A DNA stretch of 64,000 bases, taken from positions 1,922,001 to 1,986,000 of the forward strand of contig CM037779.1 in NCBI GenBank assembly GCA_021229015.1, written 5' to 3'. Origin of the DNA: Solen grandis (lineage: Eukaryota > Mollusca > Bivalvia > Adapedonta > Solenidae). The position numbers and the translations under genes are program-made. This document shows, piece after piece, positions 39,440 through 51,700 of this stretch. Each line of letters starts with the position of its first letter. Positions within the stretch are counted from its first letter, which is position 1. Below the pieces are notes generated by a model. The model made no database searches. It was given only the letters and a program-made list of their open reading frames with translations, and was not told the DNA's origin.

Positions 39440-41384
39440 ACTTGTACTATCAATATTTCTAAACAGTCTTTCAGTATATAGCGACGATCAGGTTTACCTT
39501 GATGGTAAACAGTAGCACTGGGTTAGGCCTAAAGTTTTTTTTCCCTTTGTAAACTTTTATTGGTATATTTGAATAAGATTTTATTTCAATAACGGATATA
39601 ATAATGCAATTTCCCTAATGATGGATTTTAACGAAATGTCCTGCCCTGCATTCATTTTTGTTATTTTTGTATTATTATTAATAGTAGTAATAATAATAAT
39701 AATTAGAATAAATGAACTTTAATCAATATAAATACAAAACGATCTGATCCAGTGTCTACACTCCTGTATAATGTTGGCAGCAAACACAGATTCAGTATTT
39801 GTTGAGGCCCCCTGTATCTGCATGACGACGATTAATTTAAAGTACATTCAAGTAGATGACATACAAACTACATATCGGAGGCATAATGTGCATGCATTGT
39901 GTCAATTGATTTGTCTAGTAATCATAAATTGCGTTATTGTCCGACGATGTTTACTTTATGTTCATGTTTGCTATAGATATTCTACATACAGCCTTAAATT
40001 GTTTTCCATTGTTCTAACATAAATAGCAAGGGTTTTCTTTACAAATCAATATGTTTAATTACTAAATGGACATTGTATCCTGTATGCAAAACATCCATAG
40101 ACAGGATATGAGTTAAATTCTCATTTCTTGTCCAAATAAATAATCTATGGAATGTTACTTTTACTTTAGAATTGAAAAATCTTATAAGTGTGTACGACTT
40201 TAACTAAAAAGACACCAGAAAATCTTGGTGCGGTCAAGTAAATTAAATTAAATGAATATTACAAGTGGATAAGACAACGCACAACTCACAGACCTATAGG
40301 TTATGTTATGTTAATAAATAAATGGAAAAAAGTTTATACTTCTATTGAATAATACATTGGTCAGCTTGCATCACACAACAAAAAAAAATGTTGTAACCAT
40401 GACAACATGAATCTTGACAATCTTCAAGCTATCACTGGTAGTCCCGTCGAGACGTGCACGTGAATAATTAATTGGTCCAATCACTTACACTGAGCCTCTG
40501 TCCTAGCTCTCACACTAGTGGCAAACACCTTCAACCTTGTGTTGCTAAAAATCAAACAAACGTTAATGTTGTGTGAGACCTTCATATAGCGGAGTTTGAA
40601 CTTGTAGATTAGTAAATCAACCTCACGACACGTGAGTTATTGTTGACATTCGCTGGATTAATGTATTCCCGCGTTGGGGATACACAAAGGTAATTGTGCT
40701 GAAAATTGCCTTGCTAAAAATGTACGTCTTTCACTTCAAACGAAATGTCGATGATACAACGCAATTTTGTGCTCACTGAATTTAAGACCTATACGGAGTT
40801 ATGATTTAATTTCGTATCAATTCCAAAATTAAAGCCTTTATCCGGGTATCACCCACACACAGAACTATAATTTTCTTTTGACAAAAGTAGTCTCTTTCAG
40901 ACTCTTCTGTCCTAACTGACCATCACCAGTGTTCATTGCCGACTTATTCAGTTTTGCCACCTTTGTTGCAGACATCAGTACACTCGTATACAATGCTTTA
41001 TATTTTGGATCCAAATCTAGATACCGAATTAACCTGGGTCGCCATTTAACTATGTGAAAACACACCTTAGATTATCTAAAAAATGAAAAAAAAAGGAGAA
41101 AAAGGGTCCAGTCTTGGCCAATGTTACAATGGTTTTCGCATTATAATACTTTAACATTTTGATGGAGTTACACTGTATAACCTACTGTTAAGGGTCGCAC
41201 TTACAAGCTGCTGGTTTTCTTTTTATACAGGCAAAATAATAACATTTATTTCGTATTTCACAACCAAAGATAGATTAAAAACATCTGATATTGTATGCTT
41301 TATTATATCTAAGGGATGTCAACATACAAGGTACTGATACATATGTTACAGTAATCAGTAGACGAGTTGCGGATAAATATTTTA
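39440..41384. other. AT-rich intergenic stretch, nothing recognised
   Basis: A TAATAATAAT-type tract lies near 39675-39705. A minus-strand open frame at 40865-41065 has mildly protein-like composition but no recognisable family, start context or partner exons. No other feature is supported. Confidence 0.5.
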
Positions 41385-42790
41385 CAAACATCAGTACACT
41401 AGCGGCTGATACATATATGACAGACATCAGTGCACTAGCGGCTGATACGGCTGTCTGCGGCTGATACATATATGACAGACATCAGGACACTAGCGGCTGA
41501 TACATATATGACAGACATCAGTACACTAGCGGCTGATACATATATGACAGACATCAGTACACTAGCGGCTGATCATATATGACAGCTGATACATATATGA
41601 CAGACATCAGGACACTAGCGGCTGATACATATATGACAGACATCAGGACACTAGCGGCTGATACATATATGACAGACATCAGGACACTAGCGGCTGATAC
41701 ATATATGACAGACATCAGGACACTAGCGGCTGATACATATATGACAGACATCAGGACACTAGCGGCTGATACATATATGACAGACATCAGTATACTAGCT
41801 GCTGATACATATATTACTGACACCTGTGCACTGGCTGCTGATACATATATTACCGACACCTGTGCACTAGCTGCTGATACATATATTACCGACACCTGTG
41901 CACTAGCTTCTGATACATATATTACTGACACCTGTGCACTAGCTGCTGATCATATATTACCGACACCTGTGCACTAGCTGCTGATACATATATTACTGAC
42001 ACCTGTGCACTAGCTGCTGATACATATATTACTGACACCTGTGCACTAGCTGCTGATACATATATTACCGACACCTGTGCACTAGCTGCTGATACATATA
42101 TTACCGACACCTGTGCACTAGCTGCTGATACATATATTACTGACACCTGTGCACTAGCTGCTGATACATATATTACCGACACCTGTGCACTAGCTGCTGA
42201 TACATATATTCCTGACACCTGTGCACTGGCTGCTGATACATATATATCAGACATCAGTATACTAGCTGCTGATACATATATAACAGACACCTGTGCACTA
42301 GCTGCTGATACATATATATCAGACATCAGTATACTAGCTGCTGATACATATATAACAGACACCTGTGCACTAGCTGCTGATACATATATTACAGACATCT
42401 GTACACTAGCTGCTGATACATATATTACTGACACCTGTGCACTAGCTGCTGATACATATATTACTGACACCTGTGCACTGGCTGCTGATACATATATAAC
42501 AGACATCAGCATACTAGCTGCTGATACATATATTACTGACACCTGTGCACTAGCTGCTGATACATATATTACTGACATCAGCATACTAGCTGCTGATACA
42601 TATATATCAGACATCAGTATACTAGCTGCTGATACATATATTACTGACACCTGTGCACTAGCTGCTGATACATATATTATCGAAACCTGTGCTCTAGCAG
42701 CTGATGCATATATTACTGACACCTGTGCACTGGCTGCTGATACATATATTACCGACACCTATGCACTAGCTGCTGATGCATATTTGGCAG
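41385..42790. repeat. 36-bp minisatellite array
   Basis: About 38 tandem 36-bp units of the type GCTGATACATATATTACTGA plus CACCTGTGCACTAGCT. Left units carry ATGACAGACATCAGGACACT; right units alternate CACCTGTGCA and CATCAGTATA variants. The unit length is divisible by three and lacks stops, so long open frames appear on both strands by construction. Confidence 0.92.
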
Positions 42791-42949
42791 ACACAAACAG
42801 TAACTGCAGGCTTATATCTTTTACATTCACTAATATATTTGCTGGTTGCTGATACCTTTATTACAGACAATGTATCCTAGGTGTTGATAAATTATTTCAT
42901 ACATCGGTATTATTACTTATACCTGTATTTCAGAAGCCGGGGTACCATT

Positions 42950-43480
42950 CTATATCTTTATTAAAGGTATCGGCATACTGCCTGCTGATACCTTCATTTT
43001 ATCAATCGATATACTAGCTGCTGATACCTTTATATAAGACATCGGTATTCTGCCTGCTGATGTCTTAATTACAGACATCGGTTTACTGCCTGCTGATACC
43101 TTTTTTTCCCCAATTGGCTACATGCTGATGCCTTTATCAAAACCATCGGTAATGAATGAGTAATGAATCCTTAAGAATATGCTACTGACTTTTGATACCT
43201 GTATTTCAGAAATCGGTATACTAGCTTATACCTTTATGAAGGACATCGGTATACTGGCTTATACCTTTATTAAAGACATCGGTATACTGGCTTATACCTT
43301 TATCAAAGACATCGGTATACTGGCATATACCTTTATCAAAGACATCGGTATACTTGCTTATACCTTTATTAAAGACATCGGTATACTGCTTATACCTTTA
43401 TTAAAGACATCGGTATACTGGCTTATGCTTCTTTTTAATGACTCGTATACTGCTTATCCTTTTTAAGATCGGTATACTGG
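42950..43480. repeat. 33/36-bp minisatellite array related to the preceding one
   Basis: Units ACATCGGTATACTGGCTTAT plus ACCTTTATTAAAG (33 bp) are regular from about 43200 to 43430. Before that, degenerate units still carry the 36-bp form with CTGCTGATACC, linking this array to the 41.4-42.8 kb array. Confidence 0.88.
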
Positions 43481-43499
43481 CTGCTAATTGTTGATATCT

Positions 43500-45430
43500 T
43501 TTTTCCCTTTTTTGACAGACATCAGTATTACATCTGTATGCTAACACCTTGATACAGACATATATTGTTTTACTTACATTGTCCTTTCGAAAAAATGACC
43601 CCCGGTCAAAGTACTATGACCGACCCGGTCAAAGTATTATGATCCCCACTACGCGAAGAAAAGGGACCCTAACGAAGAAATGTGATAAAATAACGACCCC
43701 CAGTCATAATTCTTCAGGAAACTTCGTCACACCGGCACGGTCCCTGATTCGGTTTTTAATTGCTGACCTGTGTTGTGCGTTTTTCCGTGCCTGTCTTTAC
43801 ATGATATGATTTTGTAAAGGGGAAAAATATATATGATATGTCTCTCGCCCTTTCTTGAAATTGTCTTTGATAATGATTATGGTAGATGTCATAATATATT
43901 CTGATATTTCAAATTCAGTTCTACGTTCTAGGTTTTATCTGCGGAGTATTTTATTGTATTTACACAAAATCAGGACTCAAAATATGCAGCACGCGATATT
44001 TATCATTATTTAATAAGCAAAATACGATACTAAAATCGTTATATAAATGTCTTTGCAAATAATTCAGTAATTTTAGTTAGCATTTTGTTTCATGTGTATG
44101 AAAGTTGAACTTTCTTCTCAAGCAAAACCAAAGAGTCCACATGTACCTTTTTTTCGGCGTAAGCTGTATAAAATGTATTTTGACTTATTTCTTGAACCAA
44201 TCTAATCTTGGTTAACAACCGAAGAGTTCAAAAAGCAGTTAAATTGTCCCTTTAAGTAACAAAAACTCGCAGTGTATAAGTTAGCTAACATAAGCTATAT
44301 ATAGCAACAGCCTCCGCAGCGCAATTGGTCAGGTGCTCGTTTGCTAAACTATGGGCCCCGAAATCGAAGCCCACAGATGGCACTATTTTCTTTTTTGTTT
44401 CGCTCACATTTTATTTTCTCCCTTCCTTTCTGTTTTTTACTGGCTAGTATATTGCATTTCCTAAATATAGCCACAAAAACGTTTCCTAACATTATTTTAA
44501 AATCACGGACCATTTAAAACTTGCCGGCACACTTTAACACTGTAACACTTTTACTTTCTATTACTTACATATCTTTATTGTTCTTTTCTTATGCCGAATA
44601 TCTTTTTTAATGATATATCTTGTTATTGGATAAAATATCACAAATAAAGGCAGTAACACATGTGTGTACACACAATAACAATCTCATTGTTAACAAAGAC
44701 ATACTATATTGCTCAACGATCCCGCAACCGAGCGCGCGATCGTACAACAAAATGTTATCCATCACTTAAATGTCGACTTGGGTGCCAGGTTCGTCGAGCC
44801 TTCTATCCAAACTTGAACGTTATATCCGATCACTTTCACATATACAAAGAAGGGATTTGGCCGTTAGAAAAGAAATAACCAAGTACTCAAATAAATGATT
44901 TTATAATTAAAAGTGCATATTCAATTCCATGTGTTTTTTTTTTTTAAACGGGCGGTATCTGTTACGTGCGCGTCAAACCTTGAAACGGTGAATATGTCTC
45001 TGTATACCGCAAACTAATGACACGACAGTTGATTTCTATTTTTATTTTTATTGCACTTTCTAGAAACGCTTTATTACTATGTAATGGCCAGTACTTATTT
45101 TCAGTGTTATTTTATCATATTTCATTACCATTTCTTTACTTTGCTTTCACTTATTGCATATGAATGAAGTTAGGAATAAAGATAAAGTGATAAGAAATTA
45201 AAAGTATAAAATAAGGATGTGGAGGTTTCATTACACGTGGTTTTGAAGTTAGTGTAAAAAAATGAATAAAAACAAGACAGACAGACAGACAGACGGCGAT
45301 TGCGTGTTACTACCAATGAACACCAAGTTTCCACAACAGTGTAGCCAGGGCTGGTACAGGTGCACGTAAACGGATGGTCGGCTACCAAAGAGAACCGTGT
45401 TTACATGGATACGGTCGTTAAGACAAGAGG
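43500..45430. other. Intergenic stretch upstream of the claudin-like gene
   Basis: It holds a short duplicated GACCC-CGGTCAAAGTACTATGA / GACCCGGTCAAAGTATTATGA motif near 43600-43645, the tRNA-like sequence at 44310 and a (GACA)n-like run near 45278-45295. No gene is seen. Confidence 0.5.
44310..44382 (+). pseudogene. tRNA-like sequence (decayed tRNA or SINE head)
   Basis: 73 bases, tRNA size. GCGCAATTGGTCAGGTGC fits the D arm/A box, and CGAAATCGAAGCC fits the T arm/B box. The anticodon region TTGCTAA would read GCT (serine). The anticodon stem and acceptor stem have several mismatches, so a functional tRNA is unlikely. No SINE body is obvious downstream. Confidence 0.4.
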
Positions 45431-45441
45431 GACGTACTGGG

Positions 45442-45448
45442 TATATAT
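45442..45448 (+). promoter_or_regulatory. Candidate TATA box of the claudin-like gene
   Basis: TATATAT lies about 133 bases upstream of the ATG at 45581. A start about 30 bases downstream would fall near the TCA at 45477. That would give a 5' UTR of about 100 bases with no upstream ATG in the 45 bases before the start. This is a positional inference only. Confidence 0.25.
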
Positions 45449-45580
45449 CGGAGGCTTCTCGCTCTGATTGCAGCAGTCAAAGCCAGTTTCTCCGTCAGTT
45501 TCATTATATAACATTGATTTTATCACTTAGTAGATAAATTAAATTAAAAAAAAACATACTATTTGAAAAATATAAATAAA

Positions 45581-45788
45581 ATGGGAGTTGTTGACGATTT
45601 CAAAGGAGCTGGACTATTTGCAAAAATTGCGTTAATATTGCTGCTGATAGCAGCCCTTTTTGCTTGGATCGCATTCACGTGCACAGGCTGGGGTGAATCC
45701 GACACTGGAATCCACTTGGGTCTGTGGCGCTCGTGCACCGATGATATTTACAATCCGAACTGTTCTCCTTTGGATGGAATAGCCACAG
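45581..45788 (+). CDS. Claudin-like exon 1: TM1 and extracellular loop 1
   Basis: 69 codons plus one base, donor GTAATG at 45789. It encodes the cytosolic MGVVDDFKGAGL, TM1 (LFAKIALILLLIAALFAWIA) and TGWGESDTGIHLGLWRSC with a second Cys nine residues later. The ATG at 45581 is the first in frame; an upstream in-frame TTG at 45563 has no support. Confidence 0.9.
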
Positions 45789-48700
45789 GTAATGTTGACC
45801 ACCGTTTGTAATTATGTTTGATCGTTGTAGTTTACGCCTATTTTCTTCATTATTTCATTACTTTCCAACTTTTTTCTCATTTAATTAATTAGCTTAAATC
45901 TATTGTTATTTCTTCTTGAAAGTATTTTTATTCATGCTGTACTTTCCTAATGCATGTTATCTGCTCCACAGTAAATAATGCTGCATCGCATGCAAACAGT
46001 TTTCTAGCCTTCTTCTTATCCTCGCGCTTTTCATGTACATAGCGTGGCAGTGTGTCGATTGGCTTTAGAGATTTTAAGCGAACCGTGCAAATAACAGACA
46101 TTATATCGCAAAAATTATATATACATCGGTTTCCATGAATGCGCTAATGAAATCGCGACTAACTTTTGAATGGTACGATCTAAATTTCAATATTTAAGAA
46201 TGTTACTTTTTTTAAAATTCTTTAGGGATATTTTATGGTTTATTATAATTATCGAAGTTCAGCAATGTAAACATTAGTACACAAAACAGTGAGGTGCACA
46301 AAGCATAGACCCAGCAATGTCCTGCTGATGTACAGGAAGCTGCGCGATAGAGCGGCGCCACTGTCGTCTTCATGATCAATAGGTACAATGATCGAATGGC
46401 ACGAACACTTACATTAAGGAATATTGTAAATAAAGACGAAAATGCAGAATAAATCAAGGCCAAGTGACCATGAGTGTTTTATGATTAATGCCTCTCTCAC
46501 GGACCCCCGTGAAGTGCTCTCTTTGTCGTTCCTGAACTATTTTGTTTATTCTTGACTTATTGCTAATTTGCATACCGTGGGTATGACCTAGCTTTTGAAG
46601 CATTTAACACGTTTACTTTCCTTGATATTAAGTCTAATGTTTATGACCTCAGTACTACATCGGTAACCATAAAGTCATGATTATAATCTATACTGTATAG
46701 TAATGTACATTGTATGCTAATCACGAGATTTTGATTGTTCCAGAAAAAAACTTTTTAAACGTTTAAACATATTTTATTATTCAGCAATTTCAAGTCAATT
46801 TTCATACAAAACAATTAAAGAATCAGATCGGAAGCAAAATGTTTATTAAGACCTTCATCAGCATAAAATATAAAAAATATCAAACTTCAGGAATTCAGTC
46901 ATTTTTTGAGCTTGTGTAGTATAATAATCAAAGCAATACAGTAAAGCTTACTTATGACGAACTCTGATAAGAAAAAAAAGGCTTAATACAAAATAAAAAT
47001 AATTCCCTGACTACTTCCTTCTTTATTTTTATGGACCCTCACCCGCTTAAGATAAAATCGGAGTAGTGAAAATCGGCTAGGACAAAAGAATTTGCAGGTC
47101 CCTATACTTAAGTTTACCTGTAAAATGTTTCGGTTAACACAAAATAGCCCGTCATTATCATAATTTGACAAGTGTTCACAAACACAGCGCTCCTTGTTGC
47201 TTTAATGGCTATCACAGCACCCCACTATATGTACGTCTTTATGTAATTATGCTATTGATATCAATTAAGGAAGTATCGTGTGAGTGATAAAGGCATGTTA
47301 TGCACATACATGCATTATATTCTAATTACCCTAACCTACAATGATATCCTGTTGAATATTTCTTGTTGCATTTAAAATCCTCGCGTCATTGATATTGCTC
47401 AGGCCATATCATAATGTATAGTCTGTCGAGAAGGGTAAAAAGAAAGGCCATATCACTTGAGAAAATATACAAATTTTTAAATAGAATAAAAAGGAAAGAA
47501 GAAAGTTGAAATTGCCAGTGACTTTTTCATAAGTTCTTCATAGATATAAACATGTATATATGTACTGAATATTAATATAGTTTTCCATGAATATCATACA
47601 TTGATATAGAAAATTTGTAAAACAAGGTCATATCTGTTTTTATTTCACAATTTATCCTATTTTGCTACCATTCATTTATACTTGGTGGAATTTATAAAAA
47701 TAACATATATTAACTGCGTCTTTTTACATGAATTCTTATAACTTTCGGGAGTATATCTAATTTCACTATATGCAAACATTTATAACGAAATTTTCGTTAT
47801 AAGTATTGACGTAGTAGTCGTGTTGACGGTATTTACATTAAAAATTTCTTGAAAAGATGGTTTATTTTGATAATAAAAAAATATCGATTTAAAGCCTATT
47901 ACCTACAGGTTAGAAATGCTTTCAGATACTTTAAATCTAGTCTACTTGTTATCAGATTAATGAAAATCGTATCACTATGTCACCTAAATTATACAGTATA
48001 CATGTATACACATTTGTTTTTCTTTCGCCTTATTTCAGACTGGTATGCGGCATCACAAGCTCTTGTAACATTCGGATTCTTTGGTATCAACGTCGCCCTG
48101 TTTTTAGTCGTACTCTACATTTTTGTATCCGCCTGTGCAAAAAATGGCGAGATCGCTTTAGCTTCAGCGATTGTGTGTATCGCTACAGGTTGGTAGTATT
48201 TTTCAGGCCATAAACTTGCAAATTTATTAATGAGACATTTCCATTTTAGAGTTGATGTGCTATTAGTCACGCATGTATAAGAATTTATTTAATGACGTGA
48301 AATATAAATCCCCCCAAATGTTTATTATGTTTTTTTTTTTCTCAAATACAATGTCGATATTGTGTTAGTATGAAGTGCTTTACGTATGGCTGTGAAACAT
48401 CAATTAATTCACTATATTTGAAAAACGTACCGCAACATATATATTACAAGTGGCCTGATGGGGAACTTACCGCCCTACCGAGAGACTTGCGTCTCATACC
48501 AACACCAATAGGCCGTTTCACTCCGAACTCAGACCTTAAACTACATAAACCAGCGAACACGCTGGGTCAAATTCCACCAACAATTCTTAGCGCTCAGTAA
48601 TACTCATTTACTTAGTGGCGAATTTCCTTCTTATTGTTTCTCTTTTAGAAATACCGAAATATTTCAATTCTCTTCAAATATTATTAGTTTTAAAGAATAA

Positions 48701-51700
48701 TTGATTTCGGCTTAGTCATTTACTTGAATATTCTATAAAACAGAAATGGTGTCTATACCTAGTTTAAGAATTCAAGTATTACTTAGCGCTAAGTATTGTT
48801 GGTGGAACTGTAGCCTGGGGTCCGTTTCACTAAACTTTGTACGAAAGAAAATCTTGGTAAGCAAAAATTCACAGATGTAAAATAATATTTTTCCTGTGAA
48901 TTTTTCTTTACAAAAAGTGTTGTGTTTGTAAAATGCAATAAATTGGGTGGTTTCTTCATGTTTTATTGAGAAAATAAGACATTAGTAGACACTGTGTAAA
49001 ACAACAGACTTACGACTAAGATCAAATTTTTTCGAACGAAGTTTAGTGAAAAGGGCCCCTGGTGTATAGTTTCATACGTTGTACAATGGGAAATAAACAT
49101 ACACTTGAGATTTTCCCTAGTCATTTTTGGACCGTTTAAATCAGCAAACTATACTGGTTATTGCTATCGTCTATCATCATAGTAAAATATCGGATCATAC
49201 TTTTCATAAATTATAAATTCATAAGTTTGGAACAGGAAAAAAAACCCCACACATATATTTTGTAAGCGATGTCAACTTTGTTATGTGATATTTAATGAAT
49301 TTCGAACATACACTTAACTCAATCGTGAAATTATCAGCATGATTTGTTGGCTCTTCTCTTAAAACGATATTTCTCTTTTGCCTGAGTTTAACAAATAAAT
49401 AAAAAAGTGAAAAAACGTTCTGCATGAAAATTTGACCCCCCCCCCCAATGTAGTGTTATACTCGTAGTATCGAATAATAACATACGTATCTTCTTTTTAA
49501 ATGTAGTTTTTAGCTCACCTGAGCATAGCTCAAGGTGAGCTTTTGGGATACTTAATTGTCCGTCGTCCGTCAACAATTTTGATGTTTACACACTAGAGGC
49601 CACAATTTTGACCCAATCTTCCTCAAACTTGGTCAGAATGTTTGTCTTGATAATATCTTAAACCCTTTCGAAAATGGGTCAGGTTGGATCAAAAAGTAGG
49701 TCAGTAGGTCAAATCTTAGAACAATCTTGTTTACACACTAGAGGCCACAATTTTGATCCAATCTTCCTCAAACTTGGTCAGAATGTTTGTCTTGATGATA
49801 TCTTGAATCCTTTCGAAAATGGGCCAGGTTGGATCAAAAAGTAGATCAGTAGGTCAAATCTTAGAAAAATCTTGTTTACAAACCAGAGGCCACAATTTTG
49901 ATCCAATCTTCCTCAAACTTGGTCAGATTGTTTGTCATGATGATATCTGAACCTTTGAAAATGGGTGGGGCTGGACAGAAAAGTAGGTCAGTAGGTCAAA
50001 TCTTAGAAAAATCTTGTTTATACTCTGAGGGCAACATTTTTGGTCCAATCATCCTCAAACTTTGGCAGAATGCTTGTCATGATGATATCTTTTGTGGATG
50101 GGGTCAGAAAATTCCTGAACATTGTTTCACCTCATCATCTTTATTCTTAAGCAATCTGTTTTGTGCAGGCAATGAATGATACTTTTCTCAGGTGAGCGAA
50201 CTAGGACCATCTTGGCCCTCTTGTATAATTATGCTATGTAAAAATTAAACCTGATAATTATAAATCTAATTAAATTCATTTTTGCACATTACAATATTCA
50301 CATATGAAAATGTATACGTGTACCATAATAATTAAGACTTTACAACATTGGTTGACTAGTAAATATGGTTCAACATTAAAACTACACACATATCAATTGA
50401 AGATAAATATATGTTACATGTACTGGAGGCACAAAAAGTCAGTGTTACACGATAAATAATCGCCTCAGGACGTATACTAAATGTTTTCACTCATCTCTCC
50501 GTGCTGCAGGACTGACTCGCAATAATCATGCTGGGCACGCGCACAAACCGAAGAACTTATAAATTTGATATTGCCATATATGGCTTGGGAGGAAAAGAAA
50601 ACCCTGAAAGAAAAAAAAACGAACGTTGATACAGTAAATCGACCTGTTGTTACGTTTTTTTTTTTTTTTAAAGTAAATGAATCTCTTCCTATTTGTAAGT
50701 AAGCCACGGCCATGACGTCATGTACACTGGGTACATGTATACGACGCGTTATAAGTTTTATGACTGATCTTTGCCGTACATTAAGTTCGTTTTACAGTTT
50801 CCTGATAACGTATATGACTATTTTTTCCAGGCTTAAGGAAAATCATGTCACCTTCGCGGCTCGGGAGTCCTAATTTTCCTCAGTAACATACACTATCAGG
50901 ACACTTTAACTAATGGCGTCAAAGTCACCTGCATATTGGGACGGTAGATAAGACAATGCCATGACGTTACTGTCGTCAGAAACCCGGAATAGGTCCCAAT
51001 GCCCAATGTAAGATTCCATGTGTTGTTTTTATCTGAAGGGGACCGATAGTATGATCCGACGATCTGACTTCAATTACGGTCATCATTCACTATATTTAAA
51101 TTGATTTTTAGATGAAATTTCACCAACTTTTCTGATCTAAATATGGAAGGATTCACTGATAAAAGTGTTTCCTTTGAAACCCCACACAGCTGCGTAATTC
51201 AAATATAATCTGTTGCTAAACTTGATTTTATCACTCTAATACATATGAAAAATACATGTAGCTAAATTAAAAAAAAAAAATATATATATATATATATACT
51301 TATGCATATGACATAATAATTATGTGGCGTTTTATAAGTATCCATGCGTTATCTAAGGGTAATCTCGCATTCAAAATATTTATCATATCTGTCTGTCAAA
51401 CTTAAAAAAATCATCAGATATGAGCTATTATTGGTTTTTTATTACATTCATTGGCAGACAAATATCAACAACTTTTTATAATTCTTCCCGGCGGTTCTTG
51501 GCTTGAGTCAGTACTTTGTACGTGCGTGTTTAGGTCACGAAACAGTCTTGCTCCCAACGTGTTTCGATCCAAAAACCTTCGGCGCTCTTTTGTATTTAAG
51601 TGACTGTTTATTATCACAGGAATAATTTAATATTTATGCTGAAATTATACTTCATACCTCAATTGTTCACTTTCTAAGGGTCAGTCCGGTGGCCGAGCGG

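Noticed and set aside
40865..41065. Minus-strand 66-codon frame (KWRPRLIRYLDLDPKYKALY...)
   Set aside because: Composition is mildly protein-like, but there is no recognised family, no convincing splice sites and no neighbouring exons.
41554..42758. Long open frames on both strands (125, 132 and 278 codons)
   Set aside because: They are products of a stop-free 36-bp minisatellite whose unit is divisible by three; both strands are equally open and there is no start context or splice support.
41385..43480. Regularly spaced repeats resembling a CRISPR array
   Set aside because: Units are contiguous without unique spacers, and the surrounding genes are eukaryotic.
48370..48600. Plus-strand 76-codon frame in the claudin-like intron
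   Set aside because: Its 3' end is one arm of an inverted repeat; no homology and no splice logic.
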